64,000 bases of DNA from Streptomyces sp. NBC_00190 (GCF_036203305.1 NZ_CP108131.1:6200001-6264000), one strand, 5' to 3'; shown: positions 54,391 to 62,750, counted from the stretch's first letter. Translations and numbers: made by a program. Notes: generated by a model from the letters alone, not told the origin.

Positions 54391-55884
54391 ATGAGTCAGC
54401 AGGGCGCGGGCGCGGACGACTGGTGGCAGAAGCTCTACGAGGACCCGGACGCGGTCCCGGAAGCCGACCCGGGGGACACCCTGGACAACCGCTTCCGTTC
54501 GGCGTCGGTCCTGACGACGGACCCGGGGCAGGCACCGGCACCGGCACCGGGTCCGGCGGAGCCGGGACCCGAGGCGGTGCCCGCGCGGCCGCCGGAGCCT
54601 CCGCCGTCGGCCCCACCCGCCCCTCCTGCCGCTGAGCCGCTGCTCCCGGGACCCCGCCGCTCCCCGCCCCCGCCCCCGCCGGGCTGGCCGCCCGCGGACC
54701 CCCCGGCCCCGCCGGTCCCGCCGCCGAGCCCGGCTCCGCCGACGGCGTCCGGGGTACCGGGGCCGCGGCCGGCTCCGGATCAGCAGTCACCCGTACCGCC
54801 CGTACCGCCCGCGCCCCCGCGGGATCCGCGCGCCGGGGGTGTCACCGGATACGCCCTCGGGGACGTGGACGTACCGCCGGTGGCGCCGTCCGGGCTCCCG
54901 GCCAGGCACCGGGACGCCCCACAGCCCGCACCCGCTTCCGTACCCGCACCGGGTCCGGCGGAGCCGGAGCGGCGGCCCGAGGTGCGTCACCTCGGCGACC
55001 GGGCCCCCACGTACGCCGCCGAGCCCGGCGCGCTCCCGCCCGCCGACCCCGCCGCCCTCAGCGGCGTCGGCGGGCTGACCCCCGACACCGTCCTGGAGGG
55101 CGCCCGCTACGGCACGTACACCCTGCGCGCCGCCTCCCTGCGCGGGGACTCCGCCCGCTTCCGCGGCGAGGCCCGCCGGGACTTCCTGCTCACCGCCCGG
55201 TTCGGCGGCGGCGACGACGCCCTGGTCCTGGTGGCCCTCGCCGGCGGCGACCGGGCCGCCCCCGGAGCCGCCGAGGCCGCCGCCGAGCTCTGCCGCACCA
55301 TCGCCGCCGCCGTCGGGCGCAGCCAGGATCGGCTGGCCGACGACATCCGGGCCGGGCGCCGCGACGCCCTGCGTTCCGGCCTCCAGCGCCTCACGGACCG
55401 GGGGTACGGGCGGCTGCGGGCCCGCGCCGCCGAGCTGGGGCTCGCCGAGGAGGCGTACACCGCCGGAGTGCGCGGACTGCTGCTCCCGGTGGACCCCGAG
55501 TGCCGGACCCGCGTGTGCTTCGGCTCCGGCCCGGGCGGGCTGTTCCGGCTCCGGTCCGGTGTCTGGCAGGACCTGGAACCGGCGGCCGGCCCTCCCGGCG
55601 ACCCGGCCGGGACCACCGGGACCCGAGAGGGGCCCGAGGACACCGAACCCGTCGACGGCGGCTTCCGGTTCCGCGCCTCCGTGGCCCGCCCCGGCGACAT
55701 CCTGCTGCTGTGCTCCGGCGGCCTGGCCGAGCCGATGCGGGAGGAGGGGCTCCTCACGGCCGAACTCGCCGCGCGCTGGGCCGACCCGCAGCCGCCCGGT
55801 CTCGCCGCCTTCCTCGCGGACACCCAGCTCCGCGTCAAGGGCTACGCCGACGACCGCACGGCCGCCGCCGTCTGGGAGGCGTAA
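54391..55884 (+). CDS. Degenerate PP2C-family (pseudo)phosphatase with Pro-rich N-terminus
   Basis: A 497-residue protein. Residues 1 to about 235 are low-complexity and Pro/Ala-rich, likely disordered. The C-terminal PP2C fold has RGDSARFRGEARRDFLLTAR and RPGDILLLCSGGLAEPMREE. In active PP2C enzymes the metal Asp residues fall in a DGxG motif and in SDGL; here those places read LAGGD and SGGL. Two metal ligands therefore appear lost, and it may bind phospho-proteins without cutting them. It starts MSQQGAG at 54391; a longer reading runs through the terminator. Confidence 0.7.
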   Translation: MSQQGAGADDWWQKLYEDPDAVPEADPGDTLDNRFRSASVLTTDPGQAPAPAPGPAEPGPEAVPARPPEPPPSAPPAPPAAEPLLPGPRRSPPPPPPGWPPADPPAPPVPPPSPAPPTASGVPGPRPAPDQQSPVPPVPPAPPRDPRAGGVTGYALGDVDVPPVAPSGLPARHRDAPQPAPASVPAPGPAEPERRPEVRHLGDRAPTYAAEPGALPPADPAALSGVGGLTPDTVLEGARYGTYTLRAASLRGDSARFRGEARRDFLLTARFGGGDDALVLVALAGGDRAAPGAAEAAAELCRTIAAAVGRSQDRLADDIRAGRRDALRSGLQRLTDRGYGRLRARAAELGLAEEAYTAGVRGLLLPVDPECRTRVCFGSGPGGLFRLRSGVWQDLEPAAGPPGDPAGTTGTREGPEDTEPVDGGFRFRASVARPGDILLLCSGGLAEPMREEGLLTAELAARWADPQPPGLAAFLADTQLRVKGYADDRTAAAVWEA

Positions 55885-55969
55885 CCGGCGCATACATGGC
55901 TGGATGGGAGGCACACGCAACGGAGAAGCGGACGGGACCGGTCCGCAGACCGGGAAGGGTGCCTCCCCC

Positions 55970-57712
55970 ATGGCCAAGCAGAACGTGGCGCAGCAACTCG
56001 TCGACATCCTCGTGCGTGCCGGCGTGCGCAGGATGTACGGGGTCGTCGGCGACAGCCTCAACCCCGTGGTGGACGCGATCCGCCGGTCGGGTGACATCGA
56101 CTGGATCCAGGTCCGCCACGAGGAGACGGCGGCCTTCGCGGCCGGCGCGGAGGCGCAGATCACCGGTCGGCTCGCGGCCTGCGCGGGCTCCTGCGGCCCG
56201 GGGAACCTGCACCTGATCAACGGCCTGTACGACGCCCACCGCTCGATGGCCCCGGTGCTCGCGCTCGCCTCCCACATCCCCTCCTCGGAGATCGGCCTCG
56301 GCTACTTCCAGGAGACCCATCCCGACCGGCTGTTCACCGAGTGCAGCCACTACAGCGAGCTGATCTCCAACCCCCGGCAGATGCCCCGCGTGCTGCAGAC
56401 CGCCATCCAGCACGCCATCGGCCGCAGCGGCGTCGGCGTGGTCGCGCTGCCCGGGGACATCGCCGCCGAGCCCGCGCCCGAGAAGACGGTGGAGCACGCC
56501 CTCGTCACCGCCCGGCCCTCGGTACGCCCAGGCGACGGCGAGATCGAGAAGCTGGTCCGCCTCGTCGACGAGGCGGACAAGGTCACCCTCTTCTGCGGAA
56601 GCGGCACCGCCGGAGCGCACGCCGAGGTGATGGAGTTCGCCGGCCGGGTCAAGGCACCCATCGGGCACGCCCTGCGCGGCAAGGAGTGGATCCAGTACGA
56701 CAACCCGTACGACGTCGGCATGAGCGGGCTCCTCGGCTACGGCGCGGCCTACGAGGCGACCCACGAGTGCGATCTGCTGATCCTGCTCGGCACGGACTTC
56801 CCGTACAACGCCTTCCTCCCCGACGACGTGAAGATCGTCCAGGTGGACATCCGTCCCGAACACCTCGGCCGCCGTTCACAGTTGGACCTGGCGGTCTGGG
56901 GAGACGTACGGGAGACCCTGCGCGCCCTGAACACCCGCGTGAAGGTCAAGACGGACCGCCGCTTCCTGGACCGGATGCTGAAGAAGCACGCGGATGCGCT
57001 GGAGGGCGTGGTCAAGGCCTACACGCGCAAGGTGGAGAAGCACACGCCCATCCATCCTGAGTACGTGGCCTCGGTGCTGGACGAACTCGCCGACGACGAC
57101 GCCGTGTTCACCGTCGACACCGGCATGTGCAATGTGTGGGCCGCGCGCTATCTTTCCCCGAACGGTAAGCGGCGCATCATCGGCTCCTTCAGTCACGGCT
57201 CGATGGCCAACGCCCTCCCGCAGGCCATCGGCGCACAGTTCACCGACCGGAACCGTCAAGTGGTGTCGCTGTCGGGTGACGGCGGTTTCTCGATGCTGAT
57301 GGGAGATTTCCTCACCCTGGTGCAGTACGACCTGCCCGTCAAAGTGCTCCTCTTCAACAACTCATCCCTCGGTATGGTCGAGTTGGAAATGCTGGTTTCC
57401 GGCCTGCCCTCCTACGGGACGACGAACAAGAACCCCGACTTCGCCGCGATCGCCCGCGCGGCGGGCGCCTACGGGGTCCGCGTGGAGAAGCCCAAGCAGC
57501 TCACAGGGGCTTTGAAGGACGCCTTCAAGCACCGGGGGCCCGCTCTGGTGGATGTGGTGACCGACCCCAACGCCCTGTCGATTCCGCCGAGGATCAGCGC
57601 CGAGATGGTGACCGGATTCGCACTTTCCGCCAGCAAGATCGTGCTGGACGGCGGAGTGGGCCGGATGATCCAGATGGCTCGATCCAACCTCCGCAACGTA
57701 CCGCGCCCATGA
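55970..57712 (+). CDS. Thiamine-diphosphate-dependent enzyme, PoxB-like
   Basis: A 580-residue ThDP enzyme. The N-terminal pyrimidine domain has the catalytic Glu in VRHEETAAFAAGAEAQ; the central domain is GSGTAGAHAEVMEFA; the PP domain has GDGGFSMLMGDFLTLVQYDL ending in LFNNSSLGM (the GDG-to-NN ThDP motif). Best match is pyruvate:quinone oxidoreductase (PoxB), which decarboxylates pyruvate to acetate at the membrane, but acetolactate-like members look similar. A C-terminal amphipathic stretch RMIQMARSNLRN could attach to membrane as in PoxB. It follows the PP2C-like gene by 85 bp. Confidence 0.85.
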   Translation: MAKQNVAQQLVDILVRAGVRRMYGVVGDSLNPVVDAIRRSGDIDWIQVRHEETAAFAAGAEAQITGRLAACAGSCGPGNLHLINGLYDAHRSMAPVLALASHIPSSEIGLGYFQETHPDRLFTECSHYSELISNPRQMPRVLQTAIQHAIGRSGVGVVALPGDIAAEPAPEKTVEHALVTARPSVRPGDGEIEKLVRLVDEADKVTLFCGSGTAGAHAEVMEFAGRVKAPIGHALRGKEWIQYDNPYDVGMSGLLGYGAAYEATHECDLLILLGTDFPYNAFLPDDVKIVQVDIRPEHLGRRSQLDLAVWGDVRETLRALNTRVKVKTDRRFLDRMLKKHADALEGVVKAYTRKVEKHTPIHPEYVASVLDELADDDAVFTVDTGMCNVWAARYLSPNGKRRIIGSFSHGSMANALPQAIGAQFTDRNRQVVSLSGDGGFSMLMGDFLTLVQYDLPVKVLLFNNSSLGMVELEMLVSGLPSYGTTNKNPDFAAIARAAGAYGVRVEKPKQLTGALKDAFKHRGPALVDVVTDPNALSIPPRISAEMVTGFALSASKIVLDGGVGRMIQMARSNLRNVPRP

Positions 57713-57794
57713 GCCCGCAGGAGTGCGAAACCGCCCGGGGGGCATGCATCCCGTAGACCTGTTCGAGAGCAGTGGACACGGGAGGGACATCGCC

Positions 57795-58274
57795 GTGCGG
57801 GTGGGGGCGAAGACGGGGAAGCCGTGGAGGAGGGGCCGGCCTGTACCGCGCGAACCGTCGGTCGAGGACGGGGGAGCGGTGGACGGGGGGGAGATCACCC
57901 GCAGCGTGCGCCGGGCGGATCTGAAGGCCGTGAGTGAAATCCGGCGGGCATTACGGGAGTTGATGCGGCACCGGTGCCAGGCCGACTGCGCGGAGGTGGC
58001 TGAACTCCTGATCACCGAGCTCGTCACCAACGCCCTCGTCCACACCGAGCAGGGCGCGGAGGTGTCCGCGAGCCTCGCCGCCGCCCGGTTACGGGTGGAG
58101 GTCCGGGACTACGCCTCCCGCCGGCCCCTGCCGTACGTACCGACCGCCGACGACGGTACGCACGGCAGGGGGCTGATGCTGGTGCAGGCCCTCGCCGACG
58201 CGTGGGGCGTGGAGGTGGCGGGACCGGGACGCGGCAAGGTGGTCTGGTTCGAACTGGACGGAGGGCTCGCCTGA
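57795..58274 (+). CDS. Anti-sigma-like HATPase (RsbW/SpoIIAB type)
   Basis: A 159-residue kinase-fold protein. The N box is LLITELVTNALVHTEQG and the lid/G2 region is TADDGTHGRGLMLVQALAD. Most such Streptomyces proteins have an HATPase_c_2 fold alone, and some act as anti-sigma factors. GTG at 57795 has GGGAGGG eight bases upstream; an in-frame ATG at 57744 adds 17 residues without a good site. Single gene, closed by a hairpin at 58260. Partner unknown. Confidence 0.85.
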   Translation: MRVGAKTGKPWRRGRPVPREPSVEDGGAVDGGEITRSVRRADLKAVSEIRRALRELMRHRCQADCAEVAELLITELVTNALVHTEQGAEVSASLAAARLRVEVRDYASRRPLPYVPTADDGTHGRGLMLVQALADAWGVEVAGPGRGKVVWFELDGGLA

Positions 58275-58290
58275 GAGAGGCGAGCCCTCC
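58260..58290. terminator. Hairpin terminator overlapping the HATPase stop
   Basis: GGAGGGCTCGCCT / AGGCGAGCCCTCC, 13 bp stem with a 5 nt loop; the TGA stop is within it. It can end transcription of both the HATPase and the convergent DUF2637 gene. Confidence 0.75.
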
Positions 58291-58323
58291 GGGGTTCCAC
58301 CGGATGTTCCGGTGCGGGAGCGG

Positions 58324-59385
58324 TCAGCCGAACTGCTGCTCCAGGTCCTTCAGTTTGCGCTCCAGCGAGTCGAGCCGGGGGAGCGCCTGGGTGTCGTCCT
58401 CTGCGGTGAGGTCCACCGTCCGGGAGCCGGTCAGCTCAAAGGAGTCGGTCGTGTTGACGGCCTGCAGGGAGGGCCTTCGGCGCAGGGGTGGCAGCTGGTC
58501 CCGTTCGGGTATGGCCGGCTCCGCGCCGACCGGCGCGGAGCCCGTTCCGGGGGCCAGCCCCGGCATGTCGCCCTCGCGGGCGCGAGCCCGCCCGAATGCC
58601 CTGTTCTGCCGGCCGAGCGCCCTGATGTGCGCGCGGTCCAGGCGGTGCTGCTCCCGCCGGCGGTGCCGGTCGTTCTCCTTCTCCTTCTTGTCCTCGCGCA
58701 CGTCGTCCACGGCCTCGTCGAGGGTGCGCACCCCTTCCAGCAGCATGAGCGACCAGGCACCGAAGGTCTCCCGGGGTGCCCGCAGCCAACGGACCATGCG
58801 GATCTGCGGCAGCGGCCGGGGGATCAGGCCCTGCTCGCGCAGTGCCGCCCGGCGGGTCTGCTTGAGGGCCCGGTCGAAGAGGACGGCCGCCGAGAGCGAC
58901 ATGCCGGCGAAGAACTGCGGAGCCCCGTCGTGGCCCATCCCGCGCGGCGCGTGCACCCAGTTGAACCATGCGGCCGCGCCCGCGAACAGCCAGACCAGCA
59001 TGCGCGAGCCGAGGGCCGCGTCTCCGTGGCTGGCCTCGCGGACGGCGAGCACCGAGCAGAACATGGCGGCGCCGTCGAGGCCGAAGGGGACCAGGTACTC
59101 CCAGCCCCCGGAAAGGTTGAGGTTTTGCCGGCCGAAGCCGACGAGTCCGTGGAAGGAGAGCGCGGCGGCGACCGCCGCGCAGCAGAAGAGCAGGACGTAC
59201 GAGGCGGTCCCGTAGACGGCTTCCTTGCGCCTGCGGCGCTCCTCGCTGCGCTCCCAGCTGTCCTCGGTCGCGGCCTTCTCGCTCTCGCGCTTGCCCCGGG
59301 CCAGTACCGCAACTGCCGCAAGTACGCCCAGGATCAGCAGGCTGCCGGGAAGCAGCCAGTCCAGCGATATGTCGGTCAGTCTCAT
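58324..59385 (-). CDS. DUF2637-domain membrane protein
   Basis: A 353-residue protein. There are about four to five helices in the first 190 residues (LPGSLLILGVLAAVAVLARG and YVLLFCCAAVAAALSFHGL among them), the DUF2637 core. Then a basic, Arg/Glu-rich cytoplasmic part with KKEKENDRHRRREQHRLDRA and a C-terminal coiled coil (DSLERKLKDLEQQFG). DUF2637 is seen in SpdB-like plasmid spread proteins and many chromosomal ones. Its start codon ATGAGACTG is directly preceded by the end of the IscB element, so its 5' leader and ribosome site come from that element. Confidence 0.8.
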   Translation of the reverse strand: MRLTDISLDWLLPGSLLILGVLAAVAVLARGKRESEKAATEDSWERSEERRRRKEAVYGTASYVLLFCCAAVAAALSFHGLVGFGRQNLNLSGGWEYLVPFGLDGAAMFCSVLAVREASHGDAALGSRMLVWLFAGAAAWFNWVHAPRGMGHDGAPQFFAGMSLSAAVLFDRALKQTRRAALREQGLIPRPLPQIRMVRWLRAPRETFGAWSLMLLEGVRTLDEAVDDVREDKKEKENDRHRRREQHRLDRAHIRALGRQNRAFGRARAREGDMPGLAPGTGSAPVGAEPAIPERDQLPPLRRRPSLQAVNTTDSFELTGSRTVDLTAEDDTQALPRLDSLERKLKDLEQQFG

Positions 59386-59406
59386 CGCTTTCTTCTTTCG
59401 TGGATA

Positions 59407-59426
59407 CTCCCTGCTTTAGCTGGGAG
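59407..59426. repeat. Right-end hairpin of the IscB element
   Basis: CTCCC-T-GCT-TT-AGC-T-GGGAG, a near-perfect imperfect palindrome about 20 bp from the element border. This is the position and look of the subterminal hairpins of IS200/IS605-type ends. Confidence 0.5.
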
Positions 59427-59491
59427 AGGAAACGAATCCTTGGCTCGGAAGTGCGGAGCGCCGGAGGTCTCTTCGTTGCTGTCGGGGGCGG

Positions 59492-59695
59492 TCAGGCAGG
59501 GGTGGTGGGTCCTTCGGGTCGGGTGGTGTAGGCATATCTGTCTGCTCGTTGGAGGAGGCGGAAGCGTTTGTGGCCGATGCCTTGGATGAGGCCGTGGGCG
59601 GTTTTGATGTTGAAGCTGCCGGTGGCGCGGACGGCGATGCGGCCGGTGTGGGTGCCGGTGTGGGTGCCGGTATTCTTGCCGGTGGGGACGACGGC
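59492..59695 (-). pseudogene. C-terminal remnant of IscB
   Basis: About 67 residues: AVVPTGKNTGTHTGTHTG, then RIAVRATGSFNIKTAHGLIQ, and GHKRFRLLQRADRYAYTTRP to the stop. This is the C-terminal beta domain of IscB proteins (GRVAVRxSGSFNI, then QGI and RADGYxY in relatives). RuvC, bridge helix and HNH domains are all missing, and no start codon belongs to it. The repeat of TGTH comes from a short tandem duplication of the DNA. Confidence 0.7.
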
Positions 59696-59935
59696 GCGGC
59701 GCCTTCTCCCCAACCTCGCGGTTGGGGGTGACGCCGCCGATGCCAGGTGAAGCAGCGGCGGTCTCCCCTCGCACATGTTCCACGCCGGTTACCGCACGAG
59801 TGCGGTGTTCGAGCCCCGTTTCGTCCCCGATCCGGGGTGTGTCTGCTGACTCGAATTCCAGAGCAGCCCGCTGAGGAAGCACGGACTGGTGGGTCTTCTC
59901 GCCTACGTGGAACGTAGCCAACTTCGTTCACCTCC
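59696..59935 (-). ncRNA. HEARO/omega-RNA-like structured RNA
   Basis: Between the element's left end and the IscB tail lies a 240 nt non-coding stretch rich in hairpins. Examples are CTACGT-TCC-ACGTAG (59903-59917), CACCCCGGATCGGGG-like near 59836-59850, and CCCCAACC-GCGA-GGTTGGGG next to the IscB piece. The position upstream of iscB and the structural density fit the omega-RNA that guides IscB. The guide would lie at the high-coordinate end. Exact ends need covariance search. Confidence 0.5.
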
Positions 59936-59941
59936 CAATAT

Positions 59942-60220
59942 GTGTTGTTGGCTGGTGCTGGTAACGGCGGCCCTCAGCCAGAGCGGCTGAAGGCCCCCTC
60001 CTCCAGGAGAGGGATCCCGTTACGCGGATTTCCTTGCCTCGCGTCTGCGGCTGTGCGGCTTCCGGGCGCCATAGTGGCGCAGGTGGCCGGCTGTGCACGC
60101 GGGATTCGGGGCAAGAGGACGCCATCGGGGGGCGGGGCCCGCCGGATAGGGTGTTGTTCTTCGAACTGACGCTCGTGCGTGCTTGGTTGGGTTCGATTAC
60201 AGCCACCCCTGCGGGTGGGT
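59942..60220. other. Intergenic region with hairpins, no gene
   Basis: About 280 bp between the IscB element and the FhuF-like gene. It holds hairpins such as CTTCAGCC-GCTCT-GGCTGAG and a CCTCTCC/GGAGAGG-type one (near 59990-60020, minus strand), which resemble IS200/IS605 right ends, but I see no transposase or TnpB tail that I can defend. No promoter is evident. Confidence 0.35.
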
Positions 60221-61093
60221 TCAGGCGGTGGCGGCCGCGGTGAGCCGGGCGACGCGGTCCGCGTCGCCGGTCCGGGGGCAGGTGACGCAGGTGTCGTCGG
60301 GCCGGATCGTGTAGAAGAGGCAGCAGCTGGCCCGGTCCCGGGTGGGCAGCTCCGTGCCGTCCGGGCCGCAGAGGGTACGGAAGCCCGCGCCCCCGGTGTA
60401 GGGGGCGGTCGAACCGGGCAGGAGCGCCTCCAGCTCGGCCATGGCCCGCCGCTCCTCGCCGAGCAGGTGGCCGATGTACCAGAGGCTCTCGACGACCTCG
60501 TCGGTGACCATGCCCCACAGGGCGCGGCGGCCGCGTCTCATGCGCGGGCCGAAACCTTCCAGCACGGGGCCGAGGTGCTGGGCCACCGCCGCCCGCACCT
60601 CGCCGCGCAGCGCCTCCTCGTCGGGCACGACACGAGCCCCGGGGAGAGCGGCCGCCGGGTCGTCCGGCAGGCAGGCGAAGCCGTCGACGCGCACGGTCAT
60701 CCGGCCCAGCGTCCGGTGGAAGGCCACCTCGGAGACCGGGAGCCGGGGGACCCGCCGGTGCAGGAACCAGGGGACGGTGATCAGCAGGCAGGCCGGCCAC
60801 GCGTACCGGTGCAGCCCGAAGCTCGCGACCACGTCGGGGCGGGCCTGGCGCCCGTAGTCCCGCAGCACCTGGGCGTCGTCCCAGGCGAGGAAGGCGTCCA
60901 GGGCCGGTCCGCCCGCCGCGAGGTCCTCCGCGCGGACCCAGCCCGCACCGCCGGGCAGGTCTTCGTGCGCGGCCCGTTCCGCGACCCGCAGCCCGCCGAA
61001 CGCCTCCGCCAGGCGGGCGTACGCGTCCGCCACCGCGGAGGAAGGTGCGGCGGACGTGACGTCCGAGGCGGGGGGAACGGCCGTGACGGTCAT
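60221..61093 (-). CDS. FhuF-like (2Fe-2S) ferric-siderophore reductase family protein
   Basis: A 290-residue protein. The C-terminal CCLFYTIRPDDTCVTCPR has the Cys pattern of the FhuF [2Fe-2S] cluster, which reduces ferric siderophores in the cytoplasm. The middle matches IucA/FhuF-type domains (SEVAFHRTLGRMTVRVDG). An iron box at 61122-61140 sits 29 bp upstream of its start, so it should be repressed by DmdR/IdeR when iron is plentiful. No siderophore cluster is nearby. Confidence 0.82.
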   Translation of the reverse strand: MTVTAVPPASDVTSAAPSSAVADAYARLAEAFGGLRVAERAAHEDLPGGAGWVRAEDLAAGGPALDAFLAWDDAQVLRDYGRQARPDVVASFGLHRYAWPACLLITVPWFLHRRVPRLPVSEVAFHRTLGRMTVRVDGFACLPDDPAAALPGARVVPDEEALRGEVRAAVAQHLGPVLEGFGPRMRRGRRALWGMVTDEVVESLWYIGHLLGEERRAMAELEALLPGSTAPYTGGAGFRTLCGPDGTELPTRDRASCCLFYTIRPDDTCVTCPRTGDADRVARLTAAATA

Positions 61094-61121
61094 GAAGGAC
61101 CACCGAATCGCGCGATCGTTA

Positions 61122-61140
61122 ACAGGTTAGCCTTACCTTA
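61122..61140. promoter_or_regulatory. DmdR/IdeR iron box
   Basis: ACAGGTTAGCCTTACCTTA, in the other strand TAAGGTAAGGCTAACCTGT, close to the consensus TTAGGTTAGSCTAACCTAA of actinobacterial iron repressors. It lies between the FhuF-like and GntR genes. Confidence 0.75.
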
Positions 61141-61196
61141 CCCGATTGCGATCAGGTCGTATCCTCAGAACAGGTCGAGAGCTGGAGGAGGACCGC

Positions 61197-61853
61197 GTGC
61201 CGTTGATTCCGGCGCAGAAAACCGCCCGGAAGGTGCTACGCCATTCGGTGCGCGGGCAGGTCCTCGACGCCCTGCGCGCGGCGCTGGTCGACGGCGAGCT
61301 GGTACCCGGCGAGATCTACTCGGGGCCCGCGCTGGGGGAGCGCTTCGGGGTCTCCGCGACCCCCGTGCGCGAGGCGATGCAGCAGCTGGCGCTGGAGGGG
61401 GCGGTGGAATGCCTCCCGAACCGCGGCTTCCGCGTCCTGTCGCACACCGCGCGCGAGCTGGCCGAGCTGGCCGAGGTACGGGCCCTGCTCGAAGTCCCCG
61501 TGATGCTGAGGCTGGCCCGCGGGATGCCGACGGCGACGTGGGAGGCCCTGCGGCCGGCGGCCGCCGCGACGGCCGAGGCGGCGGCGGCGGGCGACGTGCC
61601 GGGTTACGCGGAGGCTGACCGGGCCTTCCACCGCGAGGTGCTCGCGCTGGCCGGCAACGACCAGTTGGTCCAGGTGGCCGAGGAGCTCCACCGCCGGGCG
61701 CAGTGGCCCCTGCCGGGCGCCGCGCGGGTGCGGCGGGCGGAGCTCGTCGCCGACGCGGCGGAGCACTCGGCGCTTCTGGAGGCGCTGATCGCCGGTGACC
61801 TCGCGGTGGTGGAGTCCCTCGTACGCGAACACTTCGCGAGCCCGGCGCTCTGA
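61197..61853 (+). CDS. GntR/FadR-family transcriptional regulator
   Basis: A 218-residue FadR-type regulator. The wHTH reads GQVLDALRAALVDGELVPGE then GERFGVSATPVREAMQQLA; the FCD ligand domain follows with AEADRAFHREVLALAGN (metal His) and AEHSALLEALIAGDL. The GTG start has GGAGGAGG seven bases upstream. Divergent from the iron-box gene, 103 bp away; it may respond to organic acids and control neighbours. A hairpin terminator lies downstream. Confidence 0.9.
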   Translation: MPLIPAQKTARKVLRHSVRGQVLDALRAALVDGELVPGEIYSGPALGERFGVSATPVREAMQQLALEGAVECLPNRGFRVLSHTARELAELAEVRALLEVPVMLRLARGMPTATWEALRPAAAATAEAAAAGDVPGYAEADRAFHREVLALAGNDQLVQVAEELHRRAQWPLPGAARVRRAELVADAAEHSALLEALIAGDLAVVESLVREHFASPAL

Positions 61854-61932
61854 ACCGGGCGCGGCGCCGCCGGGGGTCCCCGGACCTCCCCCAGACTCCG
61901 TCCGGGGCACCCCCGGCGCCGCAAACGCCGAC

Positions 61933-61965
61933 GGGGCCGGATCGCGCGCAAGGCGATCCGGCCCC
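61933..61965. terminator. Hairpin terminator between GntR and TPR-like genes
   Basis: GGGGCCGGATCGC / GCGATCCGGCCCC, 13 bp stem, 7 nt loop. Between convergent genes (GntR ends 61853, TPR-like ends 61974), so useful to both. Confidence 0.8.
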
Positions 61966-61973
61966 TACCGGGG

Positions 61974-62750
61974 CTACGCCGCAGGTGAAGGGGCCGGCTG
62001 GAGCTGGTCCGCCAGCCAGGTGGGGATGCCGCCCAGGAGGTGGAACAGGCGGCGGGCCTCCGCACGGAGGCGGGCCGCCTCGGGCTCCGGCTCGGCCTCG
62101 GCCAGCGCGGCCAGCGCCGGGGCGGTGCCGATCAGGAAGCCCAGCTCCTCCCGGATCCGCAGGGACTCCATGAACCCCTTGCGGGCCTCCGCCACCTCGC
62201 CGTCGCGCAGGGCCAGCGCCGCCAGGTGCCGCCAGGTGAAGGACAGCAGCAGCGTGTCTCCGTGGGCCACGGCCCCCGCGTGCGCCCGGTGGTACGCCGG
62301 ACGCGCCGACTGCGGGTCGTCCGCCAGGTGCTCCGCGACCAGCCCGCGCCGGAAGTCCAGCAGCGGCCGGGTCCGGGATCCGGGCGCGAGGAGGGCCGCC
62401 GCGCGGCCCAGCGCGGAGCGGGCCTCGTCGGCCCGGTCACGTACGCCGAGCACGGTCGCCGCGTACGCCAGCTGACCCCGCTCACAGGCGGCCGCGCCGC
62501 GGTCGTCGTCGTCCCGCGCCCCCGCCTCGGCGATCCGCAGCGCGTCCTCGGCCTCGGCCCAGCCCTGCCCCGTGAACAGGCAGCGCTCCACCAGCAGCGC
62601 GGTCCGCTGCACGGCCGCCCCCGCGTGGGCGGGCTTGCCGACGTGTGGTGTCAGCAGCGCCGCCGCGTCGGTCCAACAGCCGCGCGAGCGCAGCCGCCAT
62701 ATCGCCCGCTGGAGGGGGTCGTCTCCCCCGGTGGATCCGGCACTCGACAT
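61974..62750 (-). CDS. TPR-like helical repeat protein
   Basis: A 258-residue all-helical protein. It begins MSSAGSTGGDDPLQRAIWRL and has repeated helix pairs such as GWAEAEDALRIAEAGAR, RADEARSALGRAAALL and DGEVAEARKGFMESLRI, as in tetratricopeptide repeats. Such proteins bind partners rather than catalyse. ATG at 62750 is used; a reading starting at 62846 adds residues of doubtful coding quality. Its partner is unknown. Confidence 0.7.
   Translation of the reverse strand: MSSAGSTGGDDPLQRAIWRLRSRGCWTDAAALLTPHVGKPAHAGAAVQRTALLVERCLFTGQGWAEAEDALRIAEAGARDDDDRGAAACERGQLAYAATVLGVRDRADEARSALGRAAALLAPGSRTRPLLDFRRGLVAEHLADDPQSARPAYHRAHAGAVAHGDTLLLSFTWRHLAALALRDGEVAEARKGFMESLRIREELGFLIGTAPALAALAEAEPEPEAARLRAEARRLFHLLGGIPTWLADQLQPAPSPAA

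Larger units (their letters stand above)
59386..59941 (-). mobile_element. Decayed IscB (HEARO/IS200-605-like) element
   Basis: On the minus strand: an RNA-like segment with several stable hairpins, then a piece of the IscB C-terminus, then a short end sequence with a CTCCC/GGGAG hairpin, and immediately the ATGA that begins the DUF2637 gene. HEARO RNA elements are reported to insert next to ATGA or GTGA, which fits exactly. The left boundary near 59941 is approximate. No tnpA or intact nuclease is present. Confidence 0.6.

Noticed and set aside
59632..59700. GTGCCGGTGTGG tandem units considered as a CRISPR-like or satellite repeat
   Set aside because: Only two short copies, and they fall inside the IscB tail coding THTGTHTG; no spacers.
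59950..60220. Possible TnpB right end and tail upstream of the IscB relic
   Set aside because: Hairpins resemble IS200/IS605 ends, but the reading frames there do not give a convincing TnpB C-terminus.
60150..60240. GGGTTCGATTACAGCC, like a tRNA T-arm
   Set aside because: The flanking bases do not form a T-stem or acceptor stem and no anticodon arm lies upstream.
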